Part shown: positions 22,320-34,600 of the stretch, one piece after another
Position numbering within the stretch: position 1 is the stretch's first letter
Layout: each line of letters starts with the position of its first letter
Assembly: GCF_035582795.1 (NCBI RefSeq)
Contig: NC_134368.1
Coordinates: 42,399,501 to 42,463,500 of the forward strand
Direction: 5' to 3'
DNA from: Mycteria americana
Lineage: Eukaryota; Chordata; Aves; Ciconiiformes; Ciconiidae
Length of the DNA stretch: 64,000 bases
Notes under the pieces: model-generated
Seen by the model: the letters and a program-made list of their open reading frames with translations, nothing else
Database searches by the model: none
What the model was told of the DNA's origin: nothing
Translations under genes and position numbers: made by a program

Positions 22320-24050
22320 GCCCATCTGTGAGCACTGAAAGAACTAGAGCTGGAAAGGACTAGCAAGTGATCAAAGTGCAACAGGAACGTCCAGAAAAGA
22401 TAAGGCCGTAGAAGAAAAGCTAAATTTGTTTTTCACATCCGTGTTCAATATGGACAATCTTACGAAATTACTCACTGGAAACTTTTCACTGGAGGTGAAC
22501 TGGGAGGTCTGTCTCAAATCAAAACTAAAAGGGACACCCAAAATGGTTGCAGGCATCAGGGAGACTGCTCACGTTGCATTAGAGGTCCAGCAAAAGGCAT
22601 ACCACCCAGTAAAGCAGACGAAAAGACCACCAAAAATAAGACTGAGGTGGGTAAAGAGCAGGTATGAGAGAATAACAAATGTAGGAAAGCGGTCTTTAAA
22701 AAGTTGAAGTTATTTCTAAACCAGTAAACCAGAAGAAACCTGCACCTCGACAGGCCAGACGCAGCAATGTGTGGCAGGGAAAAATAGCATTAGAGCAATG
22801 CAAAAAACCACAAGTATTAATAATAACTTTCAAACACATCCGAACCAGGAGACCTGCCAAGCAGTCCTAGGGACTATGGATGGTCAAGATATAGTAGCAA
22901 CGCCTAGAGGAGATTTCAGGAAAAGGAGACTTCTTTTTTTTTTAACCTTGTAGTGGCGCTTCAGGAAGTTTTCATGACAGAACTTTTTAATAGGGGAGGC
23001 ATGGTGGAGCATCTGTCTCAAATCCAAGTGTAAAAGGTTTTGAAACAAAATGACAGGACAGATGGTATTCATCCAAGACTTCTAAGGAAATTCAAGAATG
23101 AAATGGCTGAACTATGAACCGTACTTTGTATTTTTTCACTTAAAACTGCCTTAGTGCTAGAGGAATGGAAGGTCACAAATATGACACTAATTTTTAGAAA
23201 GCATTCTGTGGAGATACAGGGAACTTCAGATCAGTAATGTCCATATGGCAAGTTGGTAGGAGCCACAGTACAGCCGAGAGCTGCTGGACAAATGGCTAAG
23301 TAGGACTTGCGATTTTGACAAGAGGCAATCCCGTTCCACAGACCTGTAAATATTCTTCGAAGAAATCAGTGAAGACGACCAGTAGTTCTGGTCTATTTGA
23401 GTTTGGTCTGGCCTACTTCTCATAAAAGAAATAAGTCGTCATTAAAAGCCTTGCATGAATAAACAGCTGGTTAACAATACAGGAACAAACCAGGAATTAG
23501 TCAGCAGTTTCACCAGCGGAGGAAAATCACCTACGAAACCCCATAGGTTATTTTTGCAGATGGGGTTAATGGCTAGTGAAGGCTGTTTAATACACACATA
23601 AGAGACTTGGAAAAATAGTGGTGAATGGCGCTGCAAGAAAGATGAGAGCTAGCAGCAAAGAACTGCAAAGCCAGCTTGCAGCCTGAAGTGACAGGATAAT
23701 AAAGCCAGCAGGTGAAATACGGCATTAATACAGAGTGTATTAAATGTTAATATGAGATCCTCCAACACATGTGAAGGGGAAAAAGCAGGCCTAACGTTTA
23801 TGTCATGGGTAATGAGAGCAGACAATAAACTACATTACATTAGTCTGGAGGAGATGCCGGAGCTGTAACAGATAATTCTGTGAAGACGTAATAGATGTTT
23901 GCTAGAAAAGCAAATAGCATGTTAGGCATTATTAGGTAAAGAGTTAAGAACAAAACAAATATTTAGTATTTCCTTACCGTCTTCCTAAAGGAATATAAAG
24001 TTTCCTTTTTCTTAGATCAACTTAGAAGAAAGCCTATTTACAAAGTTAGT
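22320..24050 (+). mobile_element. decayed CR1-type LINE fragment
   Basis: Scattered blocks match, by recall, the reverse-transcriptase region of ancient sauropsid CR1 LINEs on the plus strand. Examples are a stretch like gatggtattcatccaaga (about 23060), the run around ctaatttttagaaagca (about 23190), and agcatgttaggcattattag (about 23915). Stops and indels break every frame, so no functional protein remains; the 93-codon open frame at 22426-22704 is part of this relic. Edges are approximate because similarity fades gradually. Confidence 0.6.
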
Positions 24051-25519
24051 TTTTGCTTGGGAAAAATAAGACCATGGTCTGAAGAACTGTAAATATGCCT
24101 CTTTTGGGTTTTTGGTGCGTTTTCAAAAGGAAAACCTTGATCAGAACAGCTACAGACCTGGGAACTGACTGCAGTATATACAGGCTTTAGAACTCAAATA
24201 ACACAAGAGAAATTGCAAACAGGTACGGAGAGAAGATCAGAAAAAATGGAATAGGAGTTTTATCTTTGATTACCTAACGATCTACTGAACTGTTTTCATA
24301 ACGGTCTGTGGCAGGCATCTTGTATATAACATTGGTACATAATCTAGTACTTACTGCTCAGTGATGGATCATTTGCTGTGGTGGTGACTGTCACTGATCC
24401 TGCTTCACTTGCCTCACCATCCTTAGCATACAGTTATTTTTCTGTTTGTTTTCTCATTTTGGCTTGTATTTCTTTCCACATCTTGAAATATGTAAGTGTT
24501 TTGCCAGCAACCCCTGCATTTCCGAAATTGCTGGGCCTCTCGTATGAGCCGCATCACAGCCCCGTCTGCTTTTCCGTGATTCCTTTTGAATCCAGTGTCA
24601 AGAATCCTGTAACGGAGCCCAGATGTCGAGCTTGCTGCTGCGTTCTCCAATGCACGCAGCCCTTGAGGGACGCATAACTCTGCTAACTGCGGGATGTGCA
24701 CGAGATTCAGACCTACGCAGTCAAAAAGTTGACTGCCTACACAAATTTCTCTTCATCAGTGCAAGTAAGTAATTGTCACGGGCCAGCACCAACTAGTCAC
24801 TGAACCTGTACGTTGCTCTGACTATCCTGATACCCTGAGATCAACTACCCTCCCTAGCCTCAGTGTTGGAGAGGCTCTTGATGTTCCAGGACTGAGTATG
24901 GAGTCAACCACCAGAAAAATCTTTAGCCAGCAAATCTACCTATGCTCTACCACCATGCTCTACCTATAAGTTGTATGGCTATTCTCAATGTTTCATGGCC
25001 CACACATCTATTGGTAAAGTTTGTATCCACAAATCAGTTCTCCAGCAGAGCTGAGGGGATGATGTTTGTGTGGACAAGACCACATCCTTCTAAAAGGCCC
25101 TTTGAAAAATGTGCTGTGATGATATTTTTGTCCGTGCTGCCACCCTGAAGCCAGCTCCAGGCTGGCTGGACCCAGCACTGACCTAGCACTAACCACTCCT
25201 TCGGGAATTAAGACCTCTAACAAGCCTTCATAATCTCCTATATCGCACTGACTGGTCTCAGCAGAGGAGTGAACTGCAGAGCTAGTGTGCCTCTTCTGAA
25301 ACCTTGAAACTTTTTGCATAATCAGGTGTTGATGGATGACCAAAGTCTGCCTAGGTTCAAACCGTGGCTGGCCAAATTCTGGACTATTAAATAGAAAATA
25401 CCATCTCTAGCTCAGAAAGCGCTTGAGGTGTGTATTGCCAGAAGTAGGGACAGTGTTAGACACGTGTCCTTGCCCCGTCCTTTCACTCTGTCCTGTGCTC
25501 CTTGACCACGTTGATCCGA
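24051..25519. other. intergenic, no gene seen
   Basis: Sequence between two CR1-like segments. It may be unrecognisably decayed LINE or an insertion between its parts. No coding signal was seen. Confidence 0.5.
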
Positions 25520-25605
25520 CTGACCACTGAGGGAGACAGGCTACTGTGCTAGCTGGACCTTTGGTCTGATCTTGCGTGTACTTCTAAAGTTCTTACGTTA
25601 AGCTC
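25520..25605 (+). mobile_element. CR1-type LINE 3' tail
   Basis: The run gagggagacaggctactgtg, then ctagctggacctttggtctg, and an ending like gttcttacgtta resemble the conserved 3' end of ancient CR1 elements (aggctactgggctaga, then ggacctttggtctga, then gttcttatgtt). It has the same orientation as the fragment at 22320-24050 and could be the 3' end of the same insertion. Confidence 0.55.
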
Positions 25606-28600
25606 AGTTCTTACCCTAAGTCAAAATATTTTTCAACTTTGTCCATCAGAGACAAAAGGTCCTGATATTTCAGGAGCACAGACTCCATTCCTCTCACAGT
25701 CATCACATAGAAGATAAAGGGATACCGTAACAGGCAACAACAAAAAAAGCAGGAGTGGTTCCTATCTCCAACTGGGAACAGCCCAGTTCAACATTACTTT
25801 GTCCCCAATAGCTTTAGTGTCAGTAGTAACCAGACCCCACTCTCCTATAGGGTTACAGAATTGTTTTGCTCAGCGACACCCCACACTATCTTACCTTCAC
25901 TCCCAGATGGCAGGACAGACAGCTTTCCCTTCCATCGCCAGCTTGATTAGCTCCGTCTTTAGAGGTTCCTTGGCATCTACAGGACAGGTAGGACCTCAGG
26001 GCACTCCTCCATGCAATTGAAAGAGCAGTACAACCAGAAGCACTTCCAGAGCTGCTTGTGCTTTTTCTCCTGGTCGGCTCTTCCCAAATTTCCCTTCTTA
26101 CGAACGCACAAGAATCCTCCAGAAGGCCTCTACTTTCATCCAGTTCTACGTTCATTCCTTGTTTCTGCTGCCTCAGAAACAGAAATATGAAAATTGCAAT
26201 TGTAGCTGCCTGTTGGGCAACTGTGATGGCCTTGAGGACTCTGGCCAGAGGGTGTAGCCATCCTGCAGGCTCAGGCTAGCAAGGCATCCCCGGGCTCTCC
26301 TGAGCATACCATAGGATGACACGCTGCTTCCCCAGTGGGATGAGATCCATGGCTGTGTGGAAGCACAGCTTGCAGAGGGCACATTTCCACCCCACAGCCC
26401 TTGGAAATGCAGGCACCAGTCTTCATGGCTCTGGCTGTAGCTGTTGCCCATAAGCACCAATGCTGTACCTCTGTGGCTGGCCTAACCCAGAGAACATGCA
26501 CCCACACGCAGAAGATCCAGAGGACTTTACACTCGAAAGATCCACCACTGTTTAATGTCAGGGCTTGTTCAAAGACACTGGCCTACGCCATTTTCCTGGG
26601 GAAATCCTTCCACAAATTTCAACAGAAAGGCTGTATTTTGATTCCTATTTCCACTCCAGTGCCTTCAAGTGATTCAGAAAGCCTACTCCAAGCAGGACTA
26701 CTTCATCTTCATTTGAAGGCTGTGCTTTAACAACTGCCCGGGCATGCTGCCTTCTTGACTGACGCACACTGCCACCAGCAGCCCTTTCCAGGAAAGTAAA
26801 GTATCATCTCTCCATTCATTTTCCCTTCCCATTCAGGACCCCTGGGATGCTCAGCCGTGGGGCTGCTGTTGCCATCACGCGCATCTTGGGCATTAGGATT
26901 TGTTTTGTTTTGAATACGGGTTAGCGCTAGGCTGCTTCTCCCACCTTTCTGCTCCTTTCTTGTGCAGGAGACATCGCTCTTGCACAAGAGACATCGCCGA
27001 GTTGTTTGAACTGGCAGCCCAGCGGAGGCAGTTCTGCTTTCGCATTGAATGATCGCATTCACGAGACCCGCGGGACCCACCTCGCCCGTAGCCCTGCTTT
27101 ACCTGCACTCCGCTTCAGAAGGGGCACGGTTCTTGTCCCTGAAGCAACTGCATTTCTTTTCAGTGAAGTATATTAGCGAGAAAAAGAAGGGATCTAACAT
27201 GCAAACATACCTTTTCATCTTGGTGTTCGAACAGCTCTAACTCCTCCTTACAGGCTTCGATCCTTGTCACCTTCATGAACCTGTTAACTGAAGGAACGCG
27301 CATTTTTCATCAGTCAGTTAAGGTCCATCAGACCATAAGCTACGCCACTACCTTGCTGAAGAGTCTCCATCCACACTGTTGTTCAAAACAGACACAGAGC
27401 AGTGCAACGTGGTGAAAAACCTAAGGGTTGTGCAGACAGCTTATTTTTTCTTTTACCAGGACACGTTACATGGTAATGAAAAATACTTAATTTTTGTTTC
27501 TCGGTGTGAGAATGGACTATGTTTTTAAGATTTAAAAAACAAAGGTTACTAACCATTAACTGGGTTACCGAGATGTATAATCCACACAAACACCTCTTCC
27601 ACTTTTGCTGTGCTCCGTACTAGTTAACGTGGCTGAGGGCGCGATGAGCGAGGCAGCAAGCACCGGCGCAGACGCTTGCGGCAGCAGCCTGCCAGGGAAG
27701 ATGACCAGAAGGAGGGCCAAAGTGGCTTCAGTCTTCAGGGGTCACTCACAGTTTATGTACTTTTTTTTTTTTTTTTAAACCCAAAGGGAGGCAAACTCAC
27801 CTACATTTTTGATAACCTATCACTTTTTCTACCTAGACTCAATCTACAGAGTCCTCCTATACAGTGCCAGCCAAGCTACACAACTTACTGTTGCAACACT
27901 ACAGGAGTTCAGAGGAGGCTTGCAGGGTAAGTCAAGTCAACAACCAAAGGACTAAATGCTGGCAACCACTTCTGATGTTCCCAGAAAGTAAATATTACTC
28001 TGGAAGATAACCATTGACACTTCTCAAGGATTGCTCTCATAAATGTAGCAAGGTAAGATTTCAGAACGCAGCAAGACCTAGTATTCCCATGCCGTTTATA
28101 GCAAGGAAAAGAACAACCAGAAACAGAAACACTGCTTATTTGTTCTTCCTGAGCTGTTTCTTTTCACCTATTGCAATTGATGGATCTAAGCTCACCAGCA
28201 GGGAACAAACAATAAATGCTCTTACAAAAAAACAGTTTGTGTTCAATGGTGTAGATAATTTCTTCTACATGTTCTGAAATTCCTGTGCCTCTATGGATCT
28301 TGCATAATTTGACCTTCTTTAACCTAAAGGAAAAATGGTGCTTGATATACAGCAACATCTAGCAAGGCATCTTTTGTGTTTTTATAGGCTGCTGGTGTGT
28401 GTTTTATTTTCTTGTGAAAAGTCTCATAGATCAGAGATAAGCATAACATTTTTACATCCCCGGCATAGTGTAATAGATCTCAGGCTTCTTGGTCTAGTTT
28501 CAGAGCAGTAAGTTGATCTTGACTGTTGTCTTTAGGGACTGCAATTTGGAGGCAGATGGTATGGAAGAAGCAGGTAGTAGTGAAGGAGATTGACTGGCAT

Positions 28601-29432
28601 TAGAGAAAGAGAATGAATTGATTCTAGGATGCCATCGATGGGGACAGCGTCTTTGCTACTGCTCAAAGGCTGCTGTTGGTTCTCCTGGTGCTAGGATCTC
28701 CAGTAATGAAGATGTCCCCTCCTTCCCACCAGTCCCTGCTTCTGTACATAGGAAGGTATTTCCTACATGAACCAGCCGCTGCTATACCCCCAGGGTTTTG
28801 CCAAAGGAGCCTTTAGAAATCTGAACACACAAAAGTGCACTGACAGACATAGCTGGGAAAGAAGAATCCCATCTGTAAAAAAGTGCTGTAGATTTCAGCA
28901 CTTAGGTTTGCTCTTAGGCCAGAACTTGTGTCTTTGTCTCCCAATTTAATTACATACTCTTTTGCTAAGAAACCTTCTCAGGAAAAAAAAAAAAAAGTTT
29001 GATTGAAACATGTTTGTTGGTGGAAATATACACGGACTATGATACAATATACAGTCAAAACACTACCAACTAGTCCTGACCTTTGCTTCTACTTGAGAAA
29101 TCATTCTCAAGTTCATTTTCTATGAGCGTATTAAATCTACCTAGTTAGATCAGGGCAGGTGATACAAAAATCCAAATGTGTCCACGTGGCAACTCTCAGT
29201 GGGAATTTCATTTTTCACTTCACTGGAAAAAACCCCCGAGTCCCCACAGAAACGACAAAAAGTACCTAGATAAAAAATAAAACAAAACACTTTCAATATT
29301 TGTAAGTTTGTAATATTGAAGTTGCCTAGATTTAGATTTAGAGATGTCTAGATTTAGAGATATGGGGTTTCTATAAAGATAATCATCCATTTTTACTCTG
29401 TAAAAGTATAGTAAACGCAAAAATTCAAATAT
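25606..29432. other. intergenic, no gene seen
   Basis: AT-rich spacer towards the 3' end of GALNT7. It has T or A tracts near 27761 and 28982. Open frames are short and show no family resemblance. A somewhat GC-richer part lies at about 26200-27130. Confidence 0.5.
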
Positions 29433-31509
29433 TTTATTTACTTCACCTAAAAAACAAGCAACCCATAAGTAAGATATACATAGGTTTCCCAGATTTATCC
29501 CTAATAAATTTTTTAAAGATTTATACAATTTCTACAGAAACATACAGTGTATCAAAATCTGCATAAATCAAATTTATAAAATATGTAGAAATGCATAGTG
29601 ATATTATCATCAACTTACAAAGCAAGAATATGGGAATTATTTTTTTCCAAGCCTGCTATAGTAGGAAAAAGTCATTACAGCAACAGCTTCTTATGATCTC
29701 ATGTTTTGTAAGGTTTCAGTCTCACATACAGATTCATATTCACATACAGCATCAGCTTTCAATGAATTGCACAAAATACGCATTTAAAATGCACACCCGC
29801 ACAATTTATGTGCCACCATTCTTTCTCTTATGCATAGTCGTATGATTAAATTAATCTATCCAACACACAAAAATGGAGTCAGTTTTCATACACACAAGGA
29901 ACAAGTACCGGCACACACCCTTGCTTTCCTTTTTTTCCAGTTTCTCCCTCCTTTATTTTCTATTTTTCATAGCTCTGAAAGGATAGATGAGAAGTTTAAA
30001 GAAACTAGGAAAGATCCCAAACTAATAGATCAGTGCAGACAGTCCTATAAAGATCAAACTCTGTCACCAAATATGATACATAACCCTTGTTAACATCAAT
30101 GGAAGCTGCATGCAATGCTATTCTAGATTTCAGGGAAGTATTTAGTCATATTTAATACTGTGACATTATAGGCATAACTCTTATGAAATCAGTACACTGA
30201 TGTCAACATTTAACAGTCACAAAATCTGGACTAAGGAAGTGAGGATAAGTCATTTCTCCTCCACCTCTCTGTTCATTCAGCGTAAATAGTTATACTCCTG
30301 GGGGAGTTTGCATGAACTCCTTTCCAGAACATTTTTAGAAACTACTTCTTCACATTGCATTCTGTACACTATAGCACCAAGTGGTTGTATTTTGTGTTCG
30401 TAATCCCTCAGGAAACGTTTCCAATGACAAAAATAAGAAGAAAATTACTATGAATAAGTGCGGTTTCAGGATTTCCATTTCTCTTTTCAAATCTAAATCT
30501 GGCATCCAAACTAGTTGACAGATGTCCTTGTAAAGAATTACACAGATGTGTTAAGGAGCTGGATGTTTTTTCCTAATTAAAAGTTTTAGTCCACCTCTAA
30601 GTGATTTCCATTTAAAACGACAATATAAATGAAGCGTTGGATTCTTTCTAAGTTTTACATAATTGTGCAGCTTTATTTTATTTCTTTTTTTAAAAATTAT
30701 TTTTATGTAAGGCATGGTTTAAACAAGCAAGTTAGTGCTTATAAATTCTTAACTGGAATCAGAAGGGTGCTTACTTCCATCAAAATGTACCACATTAGCG
30801 CTAAACTCGACACTAAGCTCTTCCTTGCACCGTATACAGCATCCAGTCGAAGTAGAGCAGCCAAACTGGCAATAGAAATTTGTCTTCAGTAACACGATAA
30901 TTACATGGGGTGGTATGGTTGGTCCCTACCCCTGGTGACAGCTCAGAAAAATCCATTGTATAATTTCCAACAAATGCTTTTCTTGTGAAAGAGAGAAATG
31001 AAAGAGGCACTAAATATGTTGAAATTCACCTTCCAAAAAAGCAGCATGACTGTGAGAGAAGGCCACCCTGGCTAATAACCTGTGGCAGTGCTTAGTAAGA
31101 TGTGAAATTAAATAAAAATATACAACAGGTTGATAACCACCAAGTTCTATGAAAATCTGGTTACTCCAACCTTTTCAAGTGTGTGTAAAAAAACTGCCTT
31201 CAGACCCCTGAGTGTAATCCCAAAGAAGACGACAACGCTTTTAACTATGTTCCTATGAAACATAGCTAACAGCACATTAATTTACCAACATCTTAAAACA
31301 AAAAGATGTAAACATCTACAGAGTTTAAGGTAAAGCAGTTTTGTAAACATTAACTGCGGATGATAATGTTATTGTAATAATCACAGTTCGTCTATGTCCT
31401 TCAACCAAGCCAGGAGGCTCGCAGCTGTACAAAGTTAATAATTGCAGCAGTGTTCAGGCTATTTTCAGTCCTGTACAAATTAATGTGTCAGTAGGTAGGT
31501 TTTGTCTGT
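29433..31509 (-). other. GALNT7: GALNT7 3' UTR (extent uncertain)
   Basis: Non-coding sequence downstream of the GALNT7 stop codon on the minus strand. Candidate minus-strand AATAAA signals, seen as tttatt on the plus strand, occur at 30672-30677 and 30677-30682 (two overlapping copies), 29952-29957 and 29433-29438. The overlapping pair about 830 bp after the stop is the most attractive; the given left bound is the farthest candidate. The true end needs transcript data. Confidence 0.45.
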
Positions 31510-31647
31510 CTACACACTAAGGATGTTGTTCATTTCCCATTTTTGCGTTGCTTTACTGGAGTCACACTCTGAAATGAAAACTTGATGGAGGACTTCGGAG
31601 CGATCCAAGCACTTCCCTGACGGAATGTGAGTAAATCTGTGCAGATT
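31510..31647 (-). CDS. GALNT7: GALNT7 exon 12 (lectin gamma repeat, stop)
   Basis: 45 codons plus TAG (complement of 31510-31512), after an acceptor gttttccag. It encodes [18 protein letters not shown], then Q-K-W-E-M near the end and a terminal I-L-S-V. The C-L-D and Q-K-W motifs are those of the third ricin-type repeat. Confidence 0.97.
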   Translation of the reverse strand, partial: NLHRFTHIPSGKCLDRSEVLHQVFISECDSSKATQKWEMNNILSV

Positions 31648-34600
31648 CTGGAAAACAAAATCATCAGGAACATGTGTTGGTTTTTGTGTTGAGTTTTTTT
31701 TTTGTTTGGTTTTTTTTTTTTTTTTTTTACATTTTCTTCACAGCTGTAATAGAGCTATTTACAAAAGCAGGCTTCAGGGGCCCAGAACAGATCAGTTCTA
31801 TACTCATTTTACTATTTGTTAAACCTAGATTTTTCACTGCCTTCATATTACAAAATGGTTGATATGCGTAGGTCCACTTGAAACGCCTTGCATTTCTCTT
31901 AGGCAGCAAACTGCTAAGAAAATCAGCAAAACTGTGTCGAAAATGCTCCCACAGCCTTTTCATCCATCCTGTAACCGAAAGAGTAACTCTCGAGGACAGC
32001 TCACTCACTGAGAACCGACTTCACTGGGCAGATTCTCCTTTGGTTAGCCCTCACATAAAGCGACTGACCAACACCAATGTTAACCAAAACGGGGGGGAGG
32101 GGGGGGAAGCAGTAACTTTGCTCCCTGTTTAACTGGTAGAAGGAAGAGAAGAAAGTATGAGAGCAAGTCTGGCCTGGGAGCAAGAGGAGGCTGCCGAAGT
32201 AACTGCAGACCCATTGTGCCTAGCACGTTCAGGCTGAGACTCGCACGCTTGGCTCCTTCCACGCCCCCGGTGCTGCCGTGCCCGAGTCTCACGCGTCGGC
32301 AAAGCAGCCTGTGGCTTCTCTCCCGCTCGCGGACCCCGCGCGCCAGATGCAGCCCCGACTCGCTGACCAGTTGCATCAGGCGTGGAGAGCCACGGAGCGG
32401 AGGCAAAGCCGCGGCTCTGGGGCCGTTGGAGCCCCGCAGCCCAGCGCCCACGGGAAGACACGCTGCCCCCGGCACGGGGACCCTCTCCATCGTCCCGTCA
32501 CTCCCATGTGCACGTGCGTGTCCAAACGTTGGTTCGGCTCGATATCTGCTCCTGCCGTGTGGTGGCCAGACATGGGGGTCCTCTACTTGGAGAGGTAAAG
32601 AGATGCCTGAACGAAGCAGTAAGCAGACCGCCGCCAGCCCTGCTCTACATGGTTGCTTATGGGCACCCAAGTCCTGCTACCGCTCAACGCTCAAGCAGCA
32701 CAGATGTTACGCTCACCAAACTGGCACGCAAACGTTCATTCCAGAAACAACCAACCGACCAACCAGATAAAATCTCTTGGCAGCTTTCATTTACACGAGG
32801 CCACAACATTTTTCATTCCTTACACCCTCCTCGTTAGAAGAAACGGTCGTACCCTCCGTACTGCACAGCAAAGTGTGCCAAATTTCTAGTATCTGCTCGG
32901 TTACACACCCTTGGTGGTCCTTTTGCTCTCACCCCCCCTTTTTTTTTTTTCTTCTGGAAGCCAGTCAGTGTTTTGTTCTACAGCCCAGACCATGCCTACT
33001 GGGCTTCCTTATAACTTGTGGTAATAAGCAAACAATTACACAACTTGGTACCACTGTGGAGGAAATGGATCTTCTTGCATAAAAGAAATGCTTAGAGAAG
33101 AGCCAAGTAACATGCTGGGACACACTAGAATGGCTGGAGAGTTAACAAGTGCTATATATTATTCCAATATTAAAGCAGAAGTCAGCAAGCACTGGAACAC
33201 TGCTTATTATTTTTAAATTTTAGGTTTAAAGAATTTTGTCTGTCTATATGGCACAAGAAAGCTGGGTGGAAATGACATTATGGTGCTTGGTATTTCCTAG
33301 CTCTATGCAAATAACAGAAAAAGTGGGGTGGCTTAAAGAGTAGCAAACAGGTTTCTCTGCACTCAACAGTGCCTACGTCTTTCAGACAAACACAATCCAG
33401 GTAGCCAACTAATGAATTAATAAATATGCAATATGCTAGACAGACTGAAGAAAAATCGACACAGAAGAGTTTCTTAGACACAGAACCAAGTTACATGTGG
33501 CTATATCCAAGGATAACATCACCCTTAGACCATTCAAGTCTCATTTTTTAAGAGACAAACAGAAATATAAACTTAGACATTTCTTAAAATAACTTTCAAA
33601 ACTACAATTAATAGAAGACTTACAGATGTAGCGACTAAATAAACTGTAGCAGCCCTCGCATGTATATCAGCCAACATTCCAAGTCTTTATTAAAGATTCA
33701 TAGATTTTGCAATACCATTATAATGGCACCACACCCAGAATTCGCAACAGAGCGTGTTATTAGAGAACGGCTAATGAACAGGGAAAAGAAATGCTGAAGA
33801 AGGCAAAGACAACACAAAAAGGCAAAGAGTAACACTATGTTTACCTATTCCTATGTAGGCTTAAAAAGATCTTCTGTCTTTGAACAGAGCCACACTTCAA
33901 TTTAGACCTCCCAAAATTAGACCTAATATTGACCCTAGCTGCTAAATGCAGCTCAGCATTTAAGTAATCTTCCCACAGCATCCATTAGATAAAGAAACTT
34001 TCTTGATAGAAAGCATACAAGCAGAGAGGGTGATGGCACAAAAAGCTTTTATAAACTCTGTCACTGGTAGTGGACATCCTCTTTGCTTCTTCCGAGACAA
34101 GTGCTAACTCCTAACATACCTGCGGCAGCACGTGTAGCCTCATGAGATTTTCCTTAAAGATTTTGCTACAGAAGACAGCAACTAGAACCGCTAGCAAAAA
34201 CATCTTTCCCTAGAGGAAGTTTTCCTGGCAAGCACGCATTTCCGAGAATGTGCAATTAACAATTTACTCCACTTGGTTCAGTTAACCTTGTCGTAGATCT
34301 TTATTTTCAGATATACATAATTTAAAAAAGGTGCATAAAAGCAGGGTGCAAATTGTAATTTCTTTCTGCTATATATCTGTTGCATACCTTGAAGTATTGC
34401 CAATCCTTGTATTCATTCTGATTACAGTGTGTAATCATAATTTTGGATCCATCTGTTCCTTTAGTTAAGCACTGATCGTACTGCATGAGTTGATTAGCTT
34501 CATTGATTCGGAAAAGCTAACAGAAAAAAAAAAAGCCACTTTTTTAACAGTTGACTCAAAATAGCGAGTATTTTAGAAACACTGAAAGTACCAACAAAAT

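Noticed and set aside
22426-22704. 93-codon plus-strand open frame
   Set aside because: It belongs to the decayed CR1 fragment; flanking frames are broken, so it is not a separate gene.
31689-31730. Poly-T tract as the tail of a retrocopy
   Set aside because: No flanking duplication or attached coding sequence was found. It is an intronic simple-sequence tract.
32080-32670. 196-codon minus-strand open frame in GALNT7 intron 11
   Set aside because: It sits in a local CpG-rich patch with competing frames on both strands. There is no conserved motif, and the GALNT7 splice chain skips it cleanly.
34388-34516. Exon 11 as a separate gene or pseudogene
   Set aside because: Its phase and sequence join exactly to exons 10 and 12, so it is simply an internal GALNT7 exon.
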